Assembly: GCA_021234155.1 (NCBI GenBank)
Contig: JAJEKV010000002.1
Span: 29,757,115-29,821,114, forward strand
DNA: 64,000 nucleotides
From: Isoetes taiwanensis
Taxonomy: Eukaryota > Streptophyta > Lycopodiopsida > Isoetales > Isoetaceae
Reading direction: 5' to 3'
Within the stretch, counting starts at the first letter, position 1. Every line of letters starts with the position of its first letter. A model generated the notes under the pieces. It was given only the letters and a program-made list of their open reading frames with translations. It made no database searches and was not told the origin of the DNA. Positions 42,757-52,671 of the stretch are shown in pieces. Made by a program: the position numbers and the translations under genes.

Positions 42757-43245
42757 CAACTCGGGTGGGTTCGTGCGAAAGGGGTCTGCGTCACGAACGC
42801 AGAGGCGTTTGGCGCGGACTCACCCGGTTTGGCCGATTTCTAGGAAAACTGAACTTTTCTAAGGGTTGTAAGATGCTATCATGTCTATTTGGATCAATTC
42901 TAATCTAGCTCGCAACTTATTTCATGCTAATTGGACATCTAGAAGTGCAATTTCAAGGTACTCGGGTGGGTTCGCGCGAAATGGCCTGCGTCGCGAACGC
43001 AGAGACGTTTGGCACGGACTCACCTAAGTCAGCTGATTTTTGCCATTTTTGGATGTTTTTGGCCAAAATTAAGTGCTAAACTAGATTTCTAGGCAAATTC
43101 TAAGCATTCTACTATCTTTTTGCACAAAATTTAGATCAATTTTGCCCCAAAATCGAGGTACTCGGGTGGGTTCGCGCGAAACGGGCCTGCGTCGCGAACG
43201 TAGAGGCATTTTGGCGCGGACTCACCCGGGTCGGCCAATTTTGAG
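42757..43245. repeat. Three spaced GC-rich foldback repeats (about 85 bp, period about 203 bp)
   Basis: Copies at 42757-42845, 42961-43040 and 43160-43245 share CTCGGGTGGGTTCGYGCGAAA, TGCGTCRCGAACG and GGACTCACC. Each can fold, pairing the first arm with GCGGACTCACCCGGGT, and contains inner palindromes TTCGCGCGAA and TGCG...CGCA. The DNA between copies is AT-rich and shares TTCTA.GC-type phrases. They lie upstream of the TATA box of the 42462 gene. Confidence 0.75.
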
Positions 43246-43457
43246 CCAAATTTTGATTTTTGTGCTAAAATTTTATGCTAATTAAACAATTCTAAGCATT
43301 TTAATTATGATACAAAGGATTCTACTCACATTTAATTCATACAAGAATACTATCATATCAAGGAAGAGGTTAATTTACAGAGAAAAGGGCTTTTATAGAT
43401 AGTGAGTAAAATATACAGGAAAAAACTTATATTTATATAGTACAAAATTGGAGGTCT

Positions 43458-44560
43458 TCAGGGTTTCTCCTTGCCGAACCTCCTCGCCAGGTGCAGGTTC
43501 TTTGGCATCACCATCACCCGCTTGGCGTGGATCGCACAGAGGTTGCCTTCTTCAAAAAGTTGGGTCACCTTCGCCTCCGCTGCGGTGTCACCCTGTAGTT
43601 CGTCCGGAACTCCTGTATAATCTCCCGAAGGAGCCGCTCGAACGGCGCTTCCTGAGGAGGAGATTAGTGCACTGCTGGAAGTGCCTAATCTCTTGGAACA
43701 CATGGGCATGCCTAGAGTTGGGCCCGTAGTGCACCTTCTTTGGTGGCTCTGTGGCGGCTTGGGCTGATTCTTCGGCCGCCCACCCTTAACGTACTTTTGT
43801 ACGTTCTGCTTACATTACCAGTCATTGTACCTCTTCCATCTACGGAGGTACTCTTGGTACACCTTCTTGCGACGCTGGAATTCACGATCTTGTTTGAGCG
43901 TGAATTCCCCCTCGCCCACCTTCTGCTTCTTCACCACATTTGGTGGCTTGGGCCACTTGGGGTAGGGTGGGCGGGCGTTGGGGTCTGATGGCTCCCCCGC
44001 GTCTTGCCCGGGCTCCTCCTGCTCCTGCCCGTCCTCCTCGCTTTCCTCCTCCTCCTCCTCCTCGTCGGTGGGGTCCCGGCGAGGTTCTTCGATGTGGACC
44101 GTCCCCCTTGGGCGGTCCTGGCCCCTCTTGGACCTTTTCTCCCTCCTTCTTGCCTCCTTCTCTCGCTCCCTCTTCTTCCTCTAGGCCCTGTCCTCGGGCC
44201 ACTCCGCCACCTTCTCCTTCCCCTTCTTCTTGCTCGAGGTGCCAACCTCGTGCTGCTGCTGCTGCTCTTACTCCTGCTCCTGCTGCTACTGCTGCTGCTG
44301 CTACTGCTCCTCCTCCTCCTCCTCCTGGTCGGACAGCGGACCGAAGTGGGCGGTCTCGTCCGTCCGCTGCGTCTCCACGGAGGAGCTGCTCTGGGCTTCC
44401 TCCTGGGAGGCGTGGAAAGTGTTGTCTGTGAAGCTAGACGACTCCTCCTCCCTCCCTGGCAGAAGGTGCTCGGGCACTTGCTTCCTCCTCCCGCCGCCTT
44501 TGCCATCGAAGGTGTGCGCCTTGGGCTATACTTTCTGGCTGTGCATTTGGTGCGCGCCAT
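43458..44560 (-). pseudogene. Histone H3-like gene with long N-terminal tail, broken
   Basis: Starts MARTKCTARKYSPRR, close to the H3 tail (K4 and K9 kept). It ends with an H3 histone-fold C-terminus: [20 protein letters not shown] and [16 protein letters not shown] (43560-43458). Upstream in other frames are [17 protein letters not shown] and [17 protein letters not shown], matching H3 helices alpha-N and alpha-1. Between tail and fold lies about 600 bp of low-complexity DNA coding Glu/Ser/Arg/Gln runs, then PPYPKWPKPP and QRRKKVYQEYLRRWKRYNDW. Defects are a stop near 43818, frame changes near 43745 and 43665, and a deletion with frameshift near 43610 that removes the start of helix alpha-2. 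EIRHFQ and the APF motif after helix alpha-1 resemble centromeric H3 as much as canonical H3. Its place among minus-strand TE genes suggests capture or domestication by a retroelement. Confidence 0.7.
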
Positions 44561-45116
44561 GTCTTACGGTTAGGCAAACTGATTACGTTAAGCTGACTAT
44601 CAAGGAAGGAGGTTGAGGCAAGGTTAGGGAGAAAATGGGGTGGCAAGAAGATATTTAAAAGAGAAGATGCTCTAGGGAATCTTCTCCTACCATTAATAGC
44701 CCTATTAATTAGCCCCCCTTATTAATTATCTCAGTATACTTATTTATTAGTATATGGTTAATGCTGTATTATACCATGAATTTCGAATTTTTCCTAATGG
44801 TTTGAAGTGTCAATTATGAATTTGCGTCATTTTTCGCCCGGGTCTCGGATTGGTATGATTCTTCGACCCATTTTGGGTGAAATCTGATGTTGATGCATAA
44901 TTTCCACTCCAACTTTACTAGAATATTAATTTGACTCATTCTTTTTCCCCCATCTAACAACTTAGCCTATTCTTCTGGACCCACTACCTAGGAGAAATTT
45001 TTTTCCCCTATTTTCGAGGTTCCATGGTGGAAATTTTCATTCTACACCCTATTAGGCCTGTTAGACTACTTACTAGGGACATGGTTAGTGCTAGTTCTTG
45101 GTCAACCAAGAACATC
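44561..45116. other. Leader region between primer site and H3-like gene
   Basis: AT-rich, non-coding. Lies between the tRNA-Met primer site and the ATG at 44560 on the minus strand, as an element leader would. Confidence 0.4.
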
Positions 45117-45128
45117 GCTCTGATACCA
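45117..45128 (-). promoter_or_regulatory. tRNA-Met-type primer binding site
   Basis: TGGTATCAGAGC on the minus strand, the standard plant retrotransposon primer site complementary to initiator tRNA-Met, one base from an LTR end (…GAGCGTCACA). Confidence 0.8.
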
Positions 45129-45129
45129 T

Positions 45130-45233
45130 TGTGACGCTCCCTACAAAATATACGGCGCCCGACCGTACACGCCGTAGGAAATCCCCCATCCGGTCCTTCG
45201 ACCACACGGGCCCTCCGTCTATCCCGCACATGG
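45130..45233 (-). mobile_element. 3' part of a 5' LTR, truncated
   Basis: Ends CACA at 45130 next to the primer site and is cut at 45233 where the segmental duplication begins. It shows that the minus-strand block below 45117 starts as a retroelement interior. Confidence 0.6.
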
Positions 45234-45330
45234 ACGTTTCCTAATATTATGCATCCAATGAGCCATATTTGACTACGAGCAGTGAAGGGCCGTCAGTAAT
45301 CCACCTTTCCCCTGAAGTGAACCATCAATG

Positions 45331-45474
45331 GCGATCCACCTTTAATGCTAACATGGTACAACTACAAAATCAAGCATGCATAGCAAGAATCGAGCAAGGT
45401 GAAGATCCACCTTTGATGCTAACATGCTACAACTACAAAATCAAGCATGCATAGCAAGAATTGAGCAAGGTGAA
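45331..45474 (+). repeat. 71-bp tandem duplication
   Basis: Two adjacent units beginning GATCCACCTTT and ending GCAAGGTGAA. A diverged pair is present in copy 2 at 58533-58660. Confidence 0.75.
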
Positions 45475-45702
45475 GTTAAACTCAAAAGACAATATTATGC
45501 ATTGTGAACGCTTGAAAAAACTCAAATATATGCAGCGGCACAAATCACGCACACTGTAGTAAATTGAAAGACTTGGACTTTTTTATGGCCTACAATTTAG
45601 ATCTTTGATTATTGATGCAACATTGTTGCTGGAAAAATAAAAAACACCATCCATTGAAATTTACCTTGCTTGCATTTATCTTCAATGTTTCTAATTATGT
45701 AT

Positions 45703-45820
45703 AGGGGAATGGAGGTTGGGGCCTCCATTCCGAGTTTCCAGATGGGGTCATGCGACCGGCGTTAGCCGGGAGCGGGTCACCTGGAAACCGGAATGGAGGC
45801 CCCAACCTCCATTCCCCATA
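45703..45820. mobile_element. Foldback MITE, about 115 bp
   Basis: Ends GGGGAATGGAGGTTGGGGCC and its complement pair over about 40 bp, leaving a short GC-rich centre. Flanked by ATA on both sides. Inserted at the edge of the next MITE. Confidence 0.7.
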
Positions 45821-46433
45821 CAATATAGAAGTTGGGGACGTTTTTTCCCTCAGCAGATCCGGCTTAAAAGACAGAGCAGAGCTTCAAAAATCAAACGAAG
45901 CAGAGCATGGCTTCAAGATCTTGCGAAGCAGAGCAAAACAGAGCATAGATCTGGCAAAGCAGTGCAGGTTTTCAAGATCCGGCAAAACAGGATTTCAAGA
46001 TCCATCAAAACATCTCAGGGCTTCAAGATCGGGCAAAGCAGATCAAACCAGGGCTTCAAAAATGCTCTGCTATGGCGAGCAGAGCAAACAGATTAAAGAA
46101 ACCAGAAGATCTGTATGAAGAACAAGCTTCATCTATGTGAAGATCTGTGTCAAGAACAAGCTTCTGCTTCTCTATTACAGCGAGGATCTGTGTGAAGGGC
46201 TTCATCTGCTTCATCTTCGATCTGCAACGACGATATGCGTGCACCGACTTCATCTGAAGAACTGGCGGCGGCCCTAAAAATAAAGAATCCTAAAACAAAA
46301 AGAAGAACCCTAACCTGCGCAGCCGGTCAGACGGAATGTGTTCATCCAACTTCCATTCCGCAATATTGGGCTGTGCCACGTGGCGCCACGAAAATGCACG
46401 CCAGGGTAAAAAACGGACCCAACTTCTATATTG
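45821..46433. mobile_element. MITE, about 613 bp, 16-bp inverted ends
   Basis: Starts CAATATAGAAGTTGGG and ends CCCAACTTCTATATTG. Absent from the corresponding site in copy 2 (58895-58900). The interior is rich in repeats of CAAGATC.GGCAAA-like text and GCAGAGC (45870-46070). No coding sequence. Confidence 0.65.
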
Positions 46434-46639
46434 TTATAGAAAATAAGAATAGAATAGAATAGAATAGTTTTTTTATCGTCCACTGAGACCAATCGGCCTA
46501 TGGGACCCAGAAGGAGCGCAGCAAACTTATTACTGTCCGGGTTAAAAAACCCCCGCCCCGAAGGGGTTTCGAGGGAAAAACCGTGGCAGTAATAAGAATG
46601 CTGTCAAACTGTACAAGTATATATCATCATGAAATAAAT

Positions 46640-48700
46640 GTGTATGTACATGTCAAGTGCGTGCCCGAGGACATAGCTGATCTCGCATGTCCATGACCTC
46701 CTCCGGTATGATCCTAGCATCCGTGCGGGATGCCGTGGCTCAATGTCACATGTAGCGGCTGGCCGGCCCAACTTCGGCATAAGATAGCGTCCGGATTTGA
46801 TCATATGTCAAGCAACTTTGAAGGGTATGAGATTCATCCTCAATGACTCCCATTTGGCGGCATTGACAGAGCACGTCCCGACGTGGCTCACCAATCCATC
46901 CGCCTGTCTCAATTCAAGATGATGTGCCCCCCAATGCGAATGGAGGCAATGAGTCCGCGTCTTTTCATGGGCAAGTGGGTGCGCAGGTAGCATTGTGGGC
47001 CTCGCTCCAATGTGGGATTTATGTGGCGGTAGTGTCTTTGTCTTGACTGCTCAAGGGCGCTGGCATCCCAAAGCTTGCTGATGAAGCAAGCGTCAAGATA
47101 TTGCCTCAAGCTATGGCGACCGCCTCTGTTTGCACATGTATGCACCTGTGCTCCTGCACATTCCATCTAGCCATCCATTGAGCTCTCTTTTCCCTCCAAA
47201 GATGCCTTGAGGTGTTGTGGCCCCATTGCCATGATATAAGCTAGTTTTGGGAGACGAGCATCGTCCATGTTGACCACCTTCTCGAAATAGACAATGTGGC
47301 GATCAAGGGCGCCCTCCTGAAGAGGCAAGAATCCTGTTTCTGCAGTAGAATTTGATATGGGACCGTGGACTTCACCCCTAGTGCTCGTACCAAGAAGGCT
47401 TTACACTTTGCTCCCAAGTCATTCCAAGTAGCGAGGGATACTACTGGGCCCCATACTTCAACCCCGTATAAAAGGACAGGCTCCACTAAGACTTTGAACA
47501 GTGTAATCGATGGGTCCAATCATACAACTCCGCTCTATGACTATTGTTTTGCATTGCATATAGTGCTTTCCAGCCCGCCCGTAACTCATAGCCGTATGGA
47601 TGTGTCCCAAAGGCATAGTAGACGGAAACTCCACTCCCAAATATTTGTATGTGGATGCTACTTCCATATTCTCGCCCTCGGTAATCGGAAGGAGGGATCC
47701 TCGGTTGCCGTGAAGATGATATGAAAACCACCTTAGTTTTGGCCAAGTTGACGTGCATATCGATTAAACGACAAAAATGTGTCCGTGGCATCGAGATTTC
47801 GTTGCATATGCGCGCTGTGTGTAAGCTAGGAGGTCCACATCATCGGCATATATTAACCGCTGATGATCCGGTAGAGAAGGTGAGCCCCGTAAGCCCCATT
47901 ATCGGCAAAGCCAGCTCTCAATTGATCAATGTAAAGCCCAAACAATGTTGGGGAGAGAGGGCATCCCCGGCGAACCTCGATACTACTATCAAATGGTTGG
48001 CTTGTCGGCCGCAACCGACCCGAGCATCTTTCATAAAGCCTGCATAATCGCATTCGCAAATCTACCGAACCCCGGTATGCCGCAATCTTGCCCATAGTTT
48101 TCCCCGAGGCACGATGTCAAATGCCTTTGCAAAATCCACGGCAACAATATAGATCCCGACGGCGGTTCCCCGCTGTCTTCAACCGTAGCTCGCAATGTGA
48201 AGATGTGGTCAATGGTTGAGTGTCGGGTCCGAATCCTCGCCTGGGTGAGGGCTCAGATCTCGCCCTCTGCCCAGCCCGTCAAACCGCTGCTCGAGAATCC
48301 CAAAGCAATTTTGCAAACACCGAACCATGATTGTTCGGTAATTGGTCGGGCAAAGGCGTCACCCGCCTTATAGATGGGAACAACTCGCTATTGGTCCATT
48401 GCATCGGAAGCCTTCTGTAATGCCTTGTTGAACAAGGCGGTCAAAGACCGGTATTATGGACGGCCCCGCCCACTTAAGCAATTCTGCACGCATGCCATCC
48501 GGTCCCGGCTTTCCCATTGGCAAGACGCCGTAAGCCTTGTTCCACGCCCCGAATCTGTGATTTCCAAGACCGGGCCTTCTTGCGGGGGTAATCTTTGCAT
48601 GTGCACCCCGAGGGTCATATAAAGCCGTTGCAAGTATTGCCTCCACTTTCGGGAGTGATGTTCCCTGTGGGCTGTCGGCTTTCTAAGAACCCTTCGCCGA
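46640..48700 (-). pseudogene. LINE ORF2 reverse transcriptase, copy at 46443-50924
   Basis: Frameshifted RT pieces: RRGCPLSPTLFGLYIDQLRA (48095-47853), LAKTKVVFISSSRQPR (47791-47486), LFKVLVEPVLLYGVEVWGPV and LATWNDLGAKCKAFLVRALG (47519-47241). The YADD catalytic region is eroded near 47850. More decayed than the 22437-27700 copy. Confidence 0.7.
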
Positions 48701-50130
48701 GGAAGGTCCCGGGTGACGTTCCAGAGATAAAACATTTCCCTTTGATGTGCTTTGCAATATACCGGCTTTCTTAGCTTTAAGGAAGATGCGGTACTTGTCG
48801 GACTGCATGTGGGCGTAAAAGCGGGTTCGTGACTTGGCGGAGCCAGCATTTGTGTTCCTTGCACTCGTGATCAAACCATTGATTACGTGGGAAGGTTGTG
48901 TTCACGGAGGTCCGTCGTGCGGCGGCTTATCCCAAAGCATCTCTCTGCCGCGGCCCTAAGCACATCGGTCGGTCCGGCCGTTGCTGCTCTAGTGTAGGAT
49001 ATTGCAAAATTTCTGCGGGTCATCTATAAGCATCCGGGCATAAGCCCCCGCATGTTCATAATCCAATCGCAGCTGAGGCATGTGAGGAGCTGTGGCACAG
49101 GGGGTTCGCACAACCTGCCAAGCCAACTTCAAGTAAAGTGGTAAGTGGTCTGAGTCGATCTCTTCATCCCTATTAGTTGTTCCCACCGAAGTGCTTGACG
49201 ACATGCATATCCCCCGCCGTGCACCAAAGACATAGTCCTCCACACTAGATCCTCCCCTCGTTTTCCTGTCTACAAGTGCTCTTGGTGTGGATTCGCCACC
49301 GTGCCGATCCATTGCAGATTACCGTGTCAAAGATACCACGAGCAAAAGCAATTGTCTACCATAGTGTGTGACCTGATTGTCATCCGATGTCCGCGGGCTG
49401 CCGCTTCTGCGGAGGACGCACCGCAATATATCATCAGTCAAGGGATCAAATCTCATGGGTTGTTCTACCCCGGTGCGCGCATTGAAGTCTCCAAGGAGTA
49501 TGACACTGCCCAACTGCTTATGCTGTTGTATGTCATCATATAGATCGACATAGGGGTCCAGCCTATCCACATCCGGAGTGGGTGTGATAGAAGTTGCTTT
49601 ACGCATGTGGAAAGTAGCAGTCGCCACAAAGAGGGGTCTCGCATCATCGCAGCTTTTGCACACGCACCCACAAGTACCGGTTGTGCTTTGTCTCCGTCTT
49701 GAACAAGGAAACCGACCGCGCAAGGCCGATAGTAGCAGCAACTCCCCATGCCCCGCTTTCCCGCGGCAATCATTGAAGATTGAGTAGCCGGGTATCCCCG
49801 GCAAGTCGGGTATCCTATGTCCCCGTGATGCTCCCATGTTTCCATAAGGAAGATCAGATCCATATCTGCAGCAACAGAGTTGAGACTATCTCCCTTCGCC
49901 ATGGGAAGCCCCCGGCAATTCCAGGAGACCATGCGAGGCACAATTCCTATTTGTCGGCTAGGGCGGCAGTTGGGGATTCAGTGGCGCAGCAGAAGGGGGA
50001 TGGCGTAAGTAGAGGCAGCCCGAGATGTCGAAGCAAATGTAAGGTGAAGCAACTTGAGCAGGGCGGCGGCGGCTGTAGCGTCGCGAAGAAGTGGCATGGT
50101 CGTGAGCTGAGGGTTAGCGTGATTCGCTTG
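48701..50130 (-). pseudogene. LINE ORF2 endonuclease, copy at 46443-50924
   Basis: Starts MVSWNCRGLPMAKGDSLNSV, then DLIFLMETWE with the catalytic Glu and LGSVILLGDFNARTGVEQPM (49941-49319). SVEDYVFGARRGI and DEIDSDHLPLYL-type text with the SDH motif follow at 49312-48989. Frame changes interrupt it. Confidence 0.7.
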
Positions 50131-50921
50131 GCAAATTTGGCGGCTTGAAAATTTGCATCTTACCCGAATCGATCCCTGCGGCTCCTCCTGTCATGCGAAT
50201 GCTTTTAACTTTGGCCAACTTCGTGCCTGCGGTCTTCTTGTTGGGCTGGGGTCGGTCTCGGTCAACATACAAAGGCGATTCCCTCACCGCCTACCTACCG
50301 GCGTGGGATAGCCGCTTTCACTTGCGCATCTCTTGTGAGCGTGACTACCCGCAGGTATGGTCTGATGCAGGCCAAGCCATGGCGTCTCGCCCTAATAATA
50401 TGTACTTGCACGGGAATGTCATTCGAGCAAGAATCAACATTTGGAGCGGTTAATGAGGTCCTCCCCTCTCTTCCTCGTCATGCCACGTACCACCACATTG
50501 TGGCTTCTCCGCCTCAGCTCACGGAACTCTCGATTTTTTTGGGTCAATCCTGCCCGGCACAACATGAGTTGTTTGTTGTCGGCGGAGCATAGGATGTGGC
50601 CTACGTTGGGGTGGGGGTGGCATAGCGTGGCTTGGGGTGCGAGTGACGGTCCCCGGCCGACACCTTGCGCACTCTTGGGCGTGGTGGGACTACCGTGGCG
50701 TGTATAGCGGTCTCTCCTTCCTGAAGCCGGGAGCTTAGCTCCTGCTGAAATTGTTGCTGCCTTTTCAATTCACGCATGCACCGCTGCAATTGCTCATGAG
50801 CCTCTGCATTGAGGCCCTTGCCTTGTTCAGTGATGGCTGCCCTCAGCTCCTGCACCTTCCGATCTCGAGCTGCGGAGCTATGCTCCAGATTCTGCAAGCG
50901 AGAGTCCAGCATAGGGTTCAT
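50131..50921 (-). pseudogene. LINE ORF1, 5'-truncated
   Basis: 50921-50601 retains part of the coiled coil (ELKRQQQFQQELSSRLQEGE). RRM-like remains are scattered down to 50131. The start of ORF1 is missing because of 5' truncation at insertion. Confidence 0.6.
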
Positions 50922-51292
50922 TGCAACAAATGGATTCCATAGAGTTTAAAATAGAGGTAAAATTGAGTAGCAAAAACAAATGGCACCTAAAACCAAAACA
51001 TCAATGTCCGAGCATCAAGCTCTATTTGTTTAAATTTGAGACCAACTTCTCTCAATCATGAAATTGTTCTCCACGGGTGATCTTCGAACTTCTCCACATT
51101 AAAAAAAAAAGAGGGAAACTTGTAATAAAGAATATTCAAGCATATACCACCTCCACCCTGCACATGTAATAAGGAAGATGTAATAAGAAATATTGGAGTA
51201 CACATATGCAAAATGTAGCCTAGATTAGCATAGCATATAGGAAATACGTAATAAGAAATATTCAAGCATATACGACCTCCACCCTCCGGACG

Positions 51293-51608
51293 TTATGTGG
51301 AAGGCTAACAAGGAGCCTATTCTGGCTGGCGGGGAGGGGCTACCCGCAGAGCCGTGAGCCGGATAGGCGCGACCGGCTGGCCGCAGTAGCCCGCCCCCGC
51401 CAAAGCCGTGAATAGGCGACTTGTTCGCCTTCCACGACGTCAAGCAAAGAACAGTGATGAAGAAAAGAACAACGTTGAAGATGCAACGACCGGATCTGGT
51501 AGGTTGCCTCAAGAATGATGAGCCATTTGCTATTCTTGAAAAGAATGGTAGCCACATGGCAGCTTTGCATTGGATCATAGTCAAGAATGCACACCTACTT
51601 TGCTTGAC
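51293..51608. mobile_element. Insertion of about 315 bp specific to copy 1, with foldback part
   Basis: Copy 2 lacks this block (59264-59268 reads through GCACGTAATAAGG). Inside, 51300-51440 folds back on itself (TGGAAGGCTAACAAG.AGCC pairs with its complement near 51420-51440) with a GC-rich centre. The remainder has an open piece (DLVGCLKNDEPFAILEKNGS) of unknown origin. Confidence 0.6.
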
Positions 51609-51855
51609 GTAATAAGGAAGATGTCATAAAAAATATTCAAGTACAGATATGCAAAATGTAGCTTAGAAGCATGTTGCAAATGAAGGTTGAAAATAATATA
51701 TGGTCTTGCGAGGGAACAAAGTCTTTCAGAGGCATATAAATCAAGAGTCCAAGTAGAGGGAGAATCGTCAAAGCTGTTGACAAAAAGGTAGAATAGCCTA
51801 TGCATGAAGTGCAACGCGTCCGTACTTTGACAAAGTCGTCTTGAATGGGCGCCGT

Positions 51856-51927
51856 GACCTGGACAACACGGCAAAGACCACGACGGTGTCAGACTTGCAC
51901 AACACGGCGAAGACCACGACCGCGTCA
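51856..51927 (+). promoter_or_regulatory. Tandem 36-bp promoter repeat, BSP pseudogene
   Basis: Two adjacent 36-bp units with core CACGGCRAAGACCACGAC, 9 bp upstream of the TATA box at 51936-51943 (ATATAAAA). Same layout as copy 2. Confidence 0.6.
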
Positions 51928-51976
51928 GTCTTTCCATATAAAAACACAGCGATACTTAGGGGACTAACAAAAAGCA

Positions 51977-52671
51977 ATGGCTTGGACCAATTTCGTCCTA
52001 CTTGTGGCGCTCTCCTCGATGAGACATATCAGCCATATCCGTCTCTTACACATACACCAACAATGCAGCCCGGCAGAACTTCGGAGGGCGTAGATTTGAG
52101 CGTCATCGGATCCGACGGTGCCGAAACCATCCCGAGCTCGCCCACGGACTTCATCTTTTCCCTACTTTACCAAGCCTATGAATCCCCAAACAAAAATGCT
52201 GCCTCCCTTTCTCTTATTGATGAAGGTAGTGACGTCATTGCTTACACAAGCAATAACGCCATCTCCCTTAGCGCTGGGATATGTCCAATCCACTCACGCT
52301 GATGATGACGTGACCATGAAACGGGAGATAACGGTGTCCTTTATCATGAAATGACTCATGTCCGGCAATGGAATGGTCATGGTAATGCTCCCTCCGGTTT
52401 GATTGAAGGAATTGCTGACTTTGTCCGCCTTTTCATACCGACTTGGCACCCTCTCATTGGGTCCAGTGGCGGGGGTAGTGAATGGGATCTTTGGGTATGA
52501 TGTCACCGCTAGATTCTTGGATTATTGTGAGAACCTCAAAGACGGATTTGTGGCTCATCTCAATAGTTTGATGGAATCTGGGTGGAGCACTAACTACTTT
52601 CAAATGCGGCTCTTAGGAAAGAGTGTCGATCGGGTTGTGGTCCGATTACAAGGCCAAGTATGCCGTTGATG
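51977..52671 (+). pseudogene. Basic secretory protein (BSP) pseudogene
   Basis: Begins MAWTNFVLLVAL like the intact gene at 59544, then loses frame through a small indel after codon 12. It is readable in another frame as VIGSDGAETIPSSPTDFIFS to SLSAG, shifts again at an extra G near 52276, and later pieces are VLYHEMTHVRQWNG and DVTARFLDYCENLKDGFVAH. The HEMTH zinc motif is present but the following Trp is Arg, and the segment after GLIEGIADFV is scrambled. Several indels rule out a functional product. Confidence 0.85.

Larger units (their letters stand above)
46443..50924 (-). mobile_element. 5'-truncated LINE, insertion site confirmed by copy 2
   Basis: Same family as 22437-27700, starting within the ORF1 coiled coil (50921) and ending in the hairpin 3' UTR and a (TTCTA)n tail. 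At the matching place in copy 2 (58896-58912) the sequence runs from TATAGAAAATAA straight into AACAAATGGATTCC, so the insertion point is known. Confidence 0.85.

Noticed and set aside
42757-43245. CRISPR-like array
   Set aside because: Only three diverged repeats with 110-120 bp spacers in plant nuclear DNA; no array structure or cas genes.
44235-44330. CTG/CTC repeats as a regulatory microsatellite
   Set aside because: They coincide with low-complexity coding runs in the H3-like tail.
43931-44573. Long plus-strand Leu-rich frame (runs of Leu) opposite the H3-like gene
   Set aside because: It is the antisense reading of Glu/Gln/Ser codon runs in the H3-like tail, not a membrane protein.
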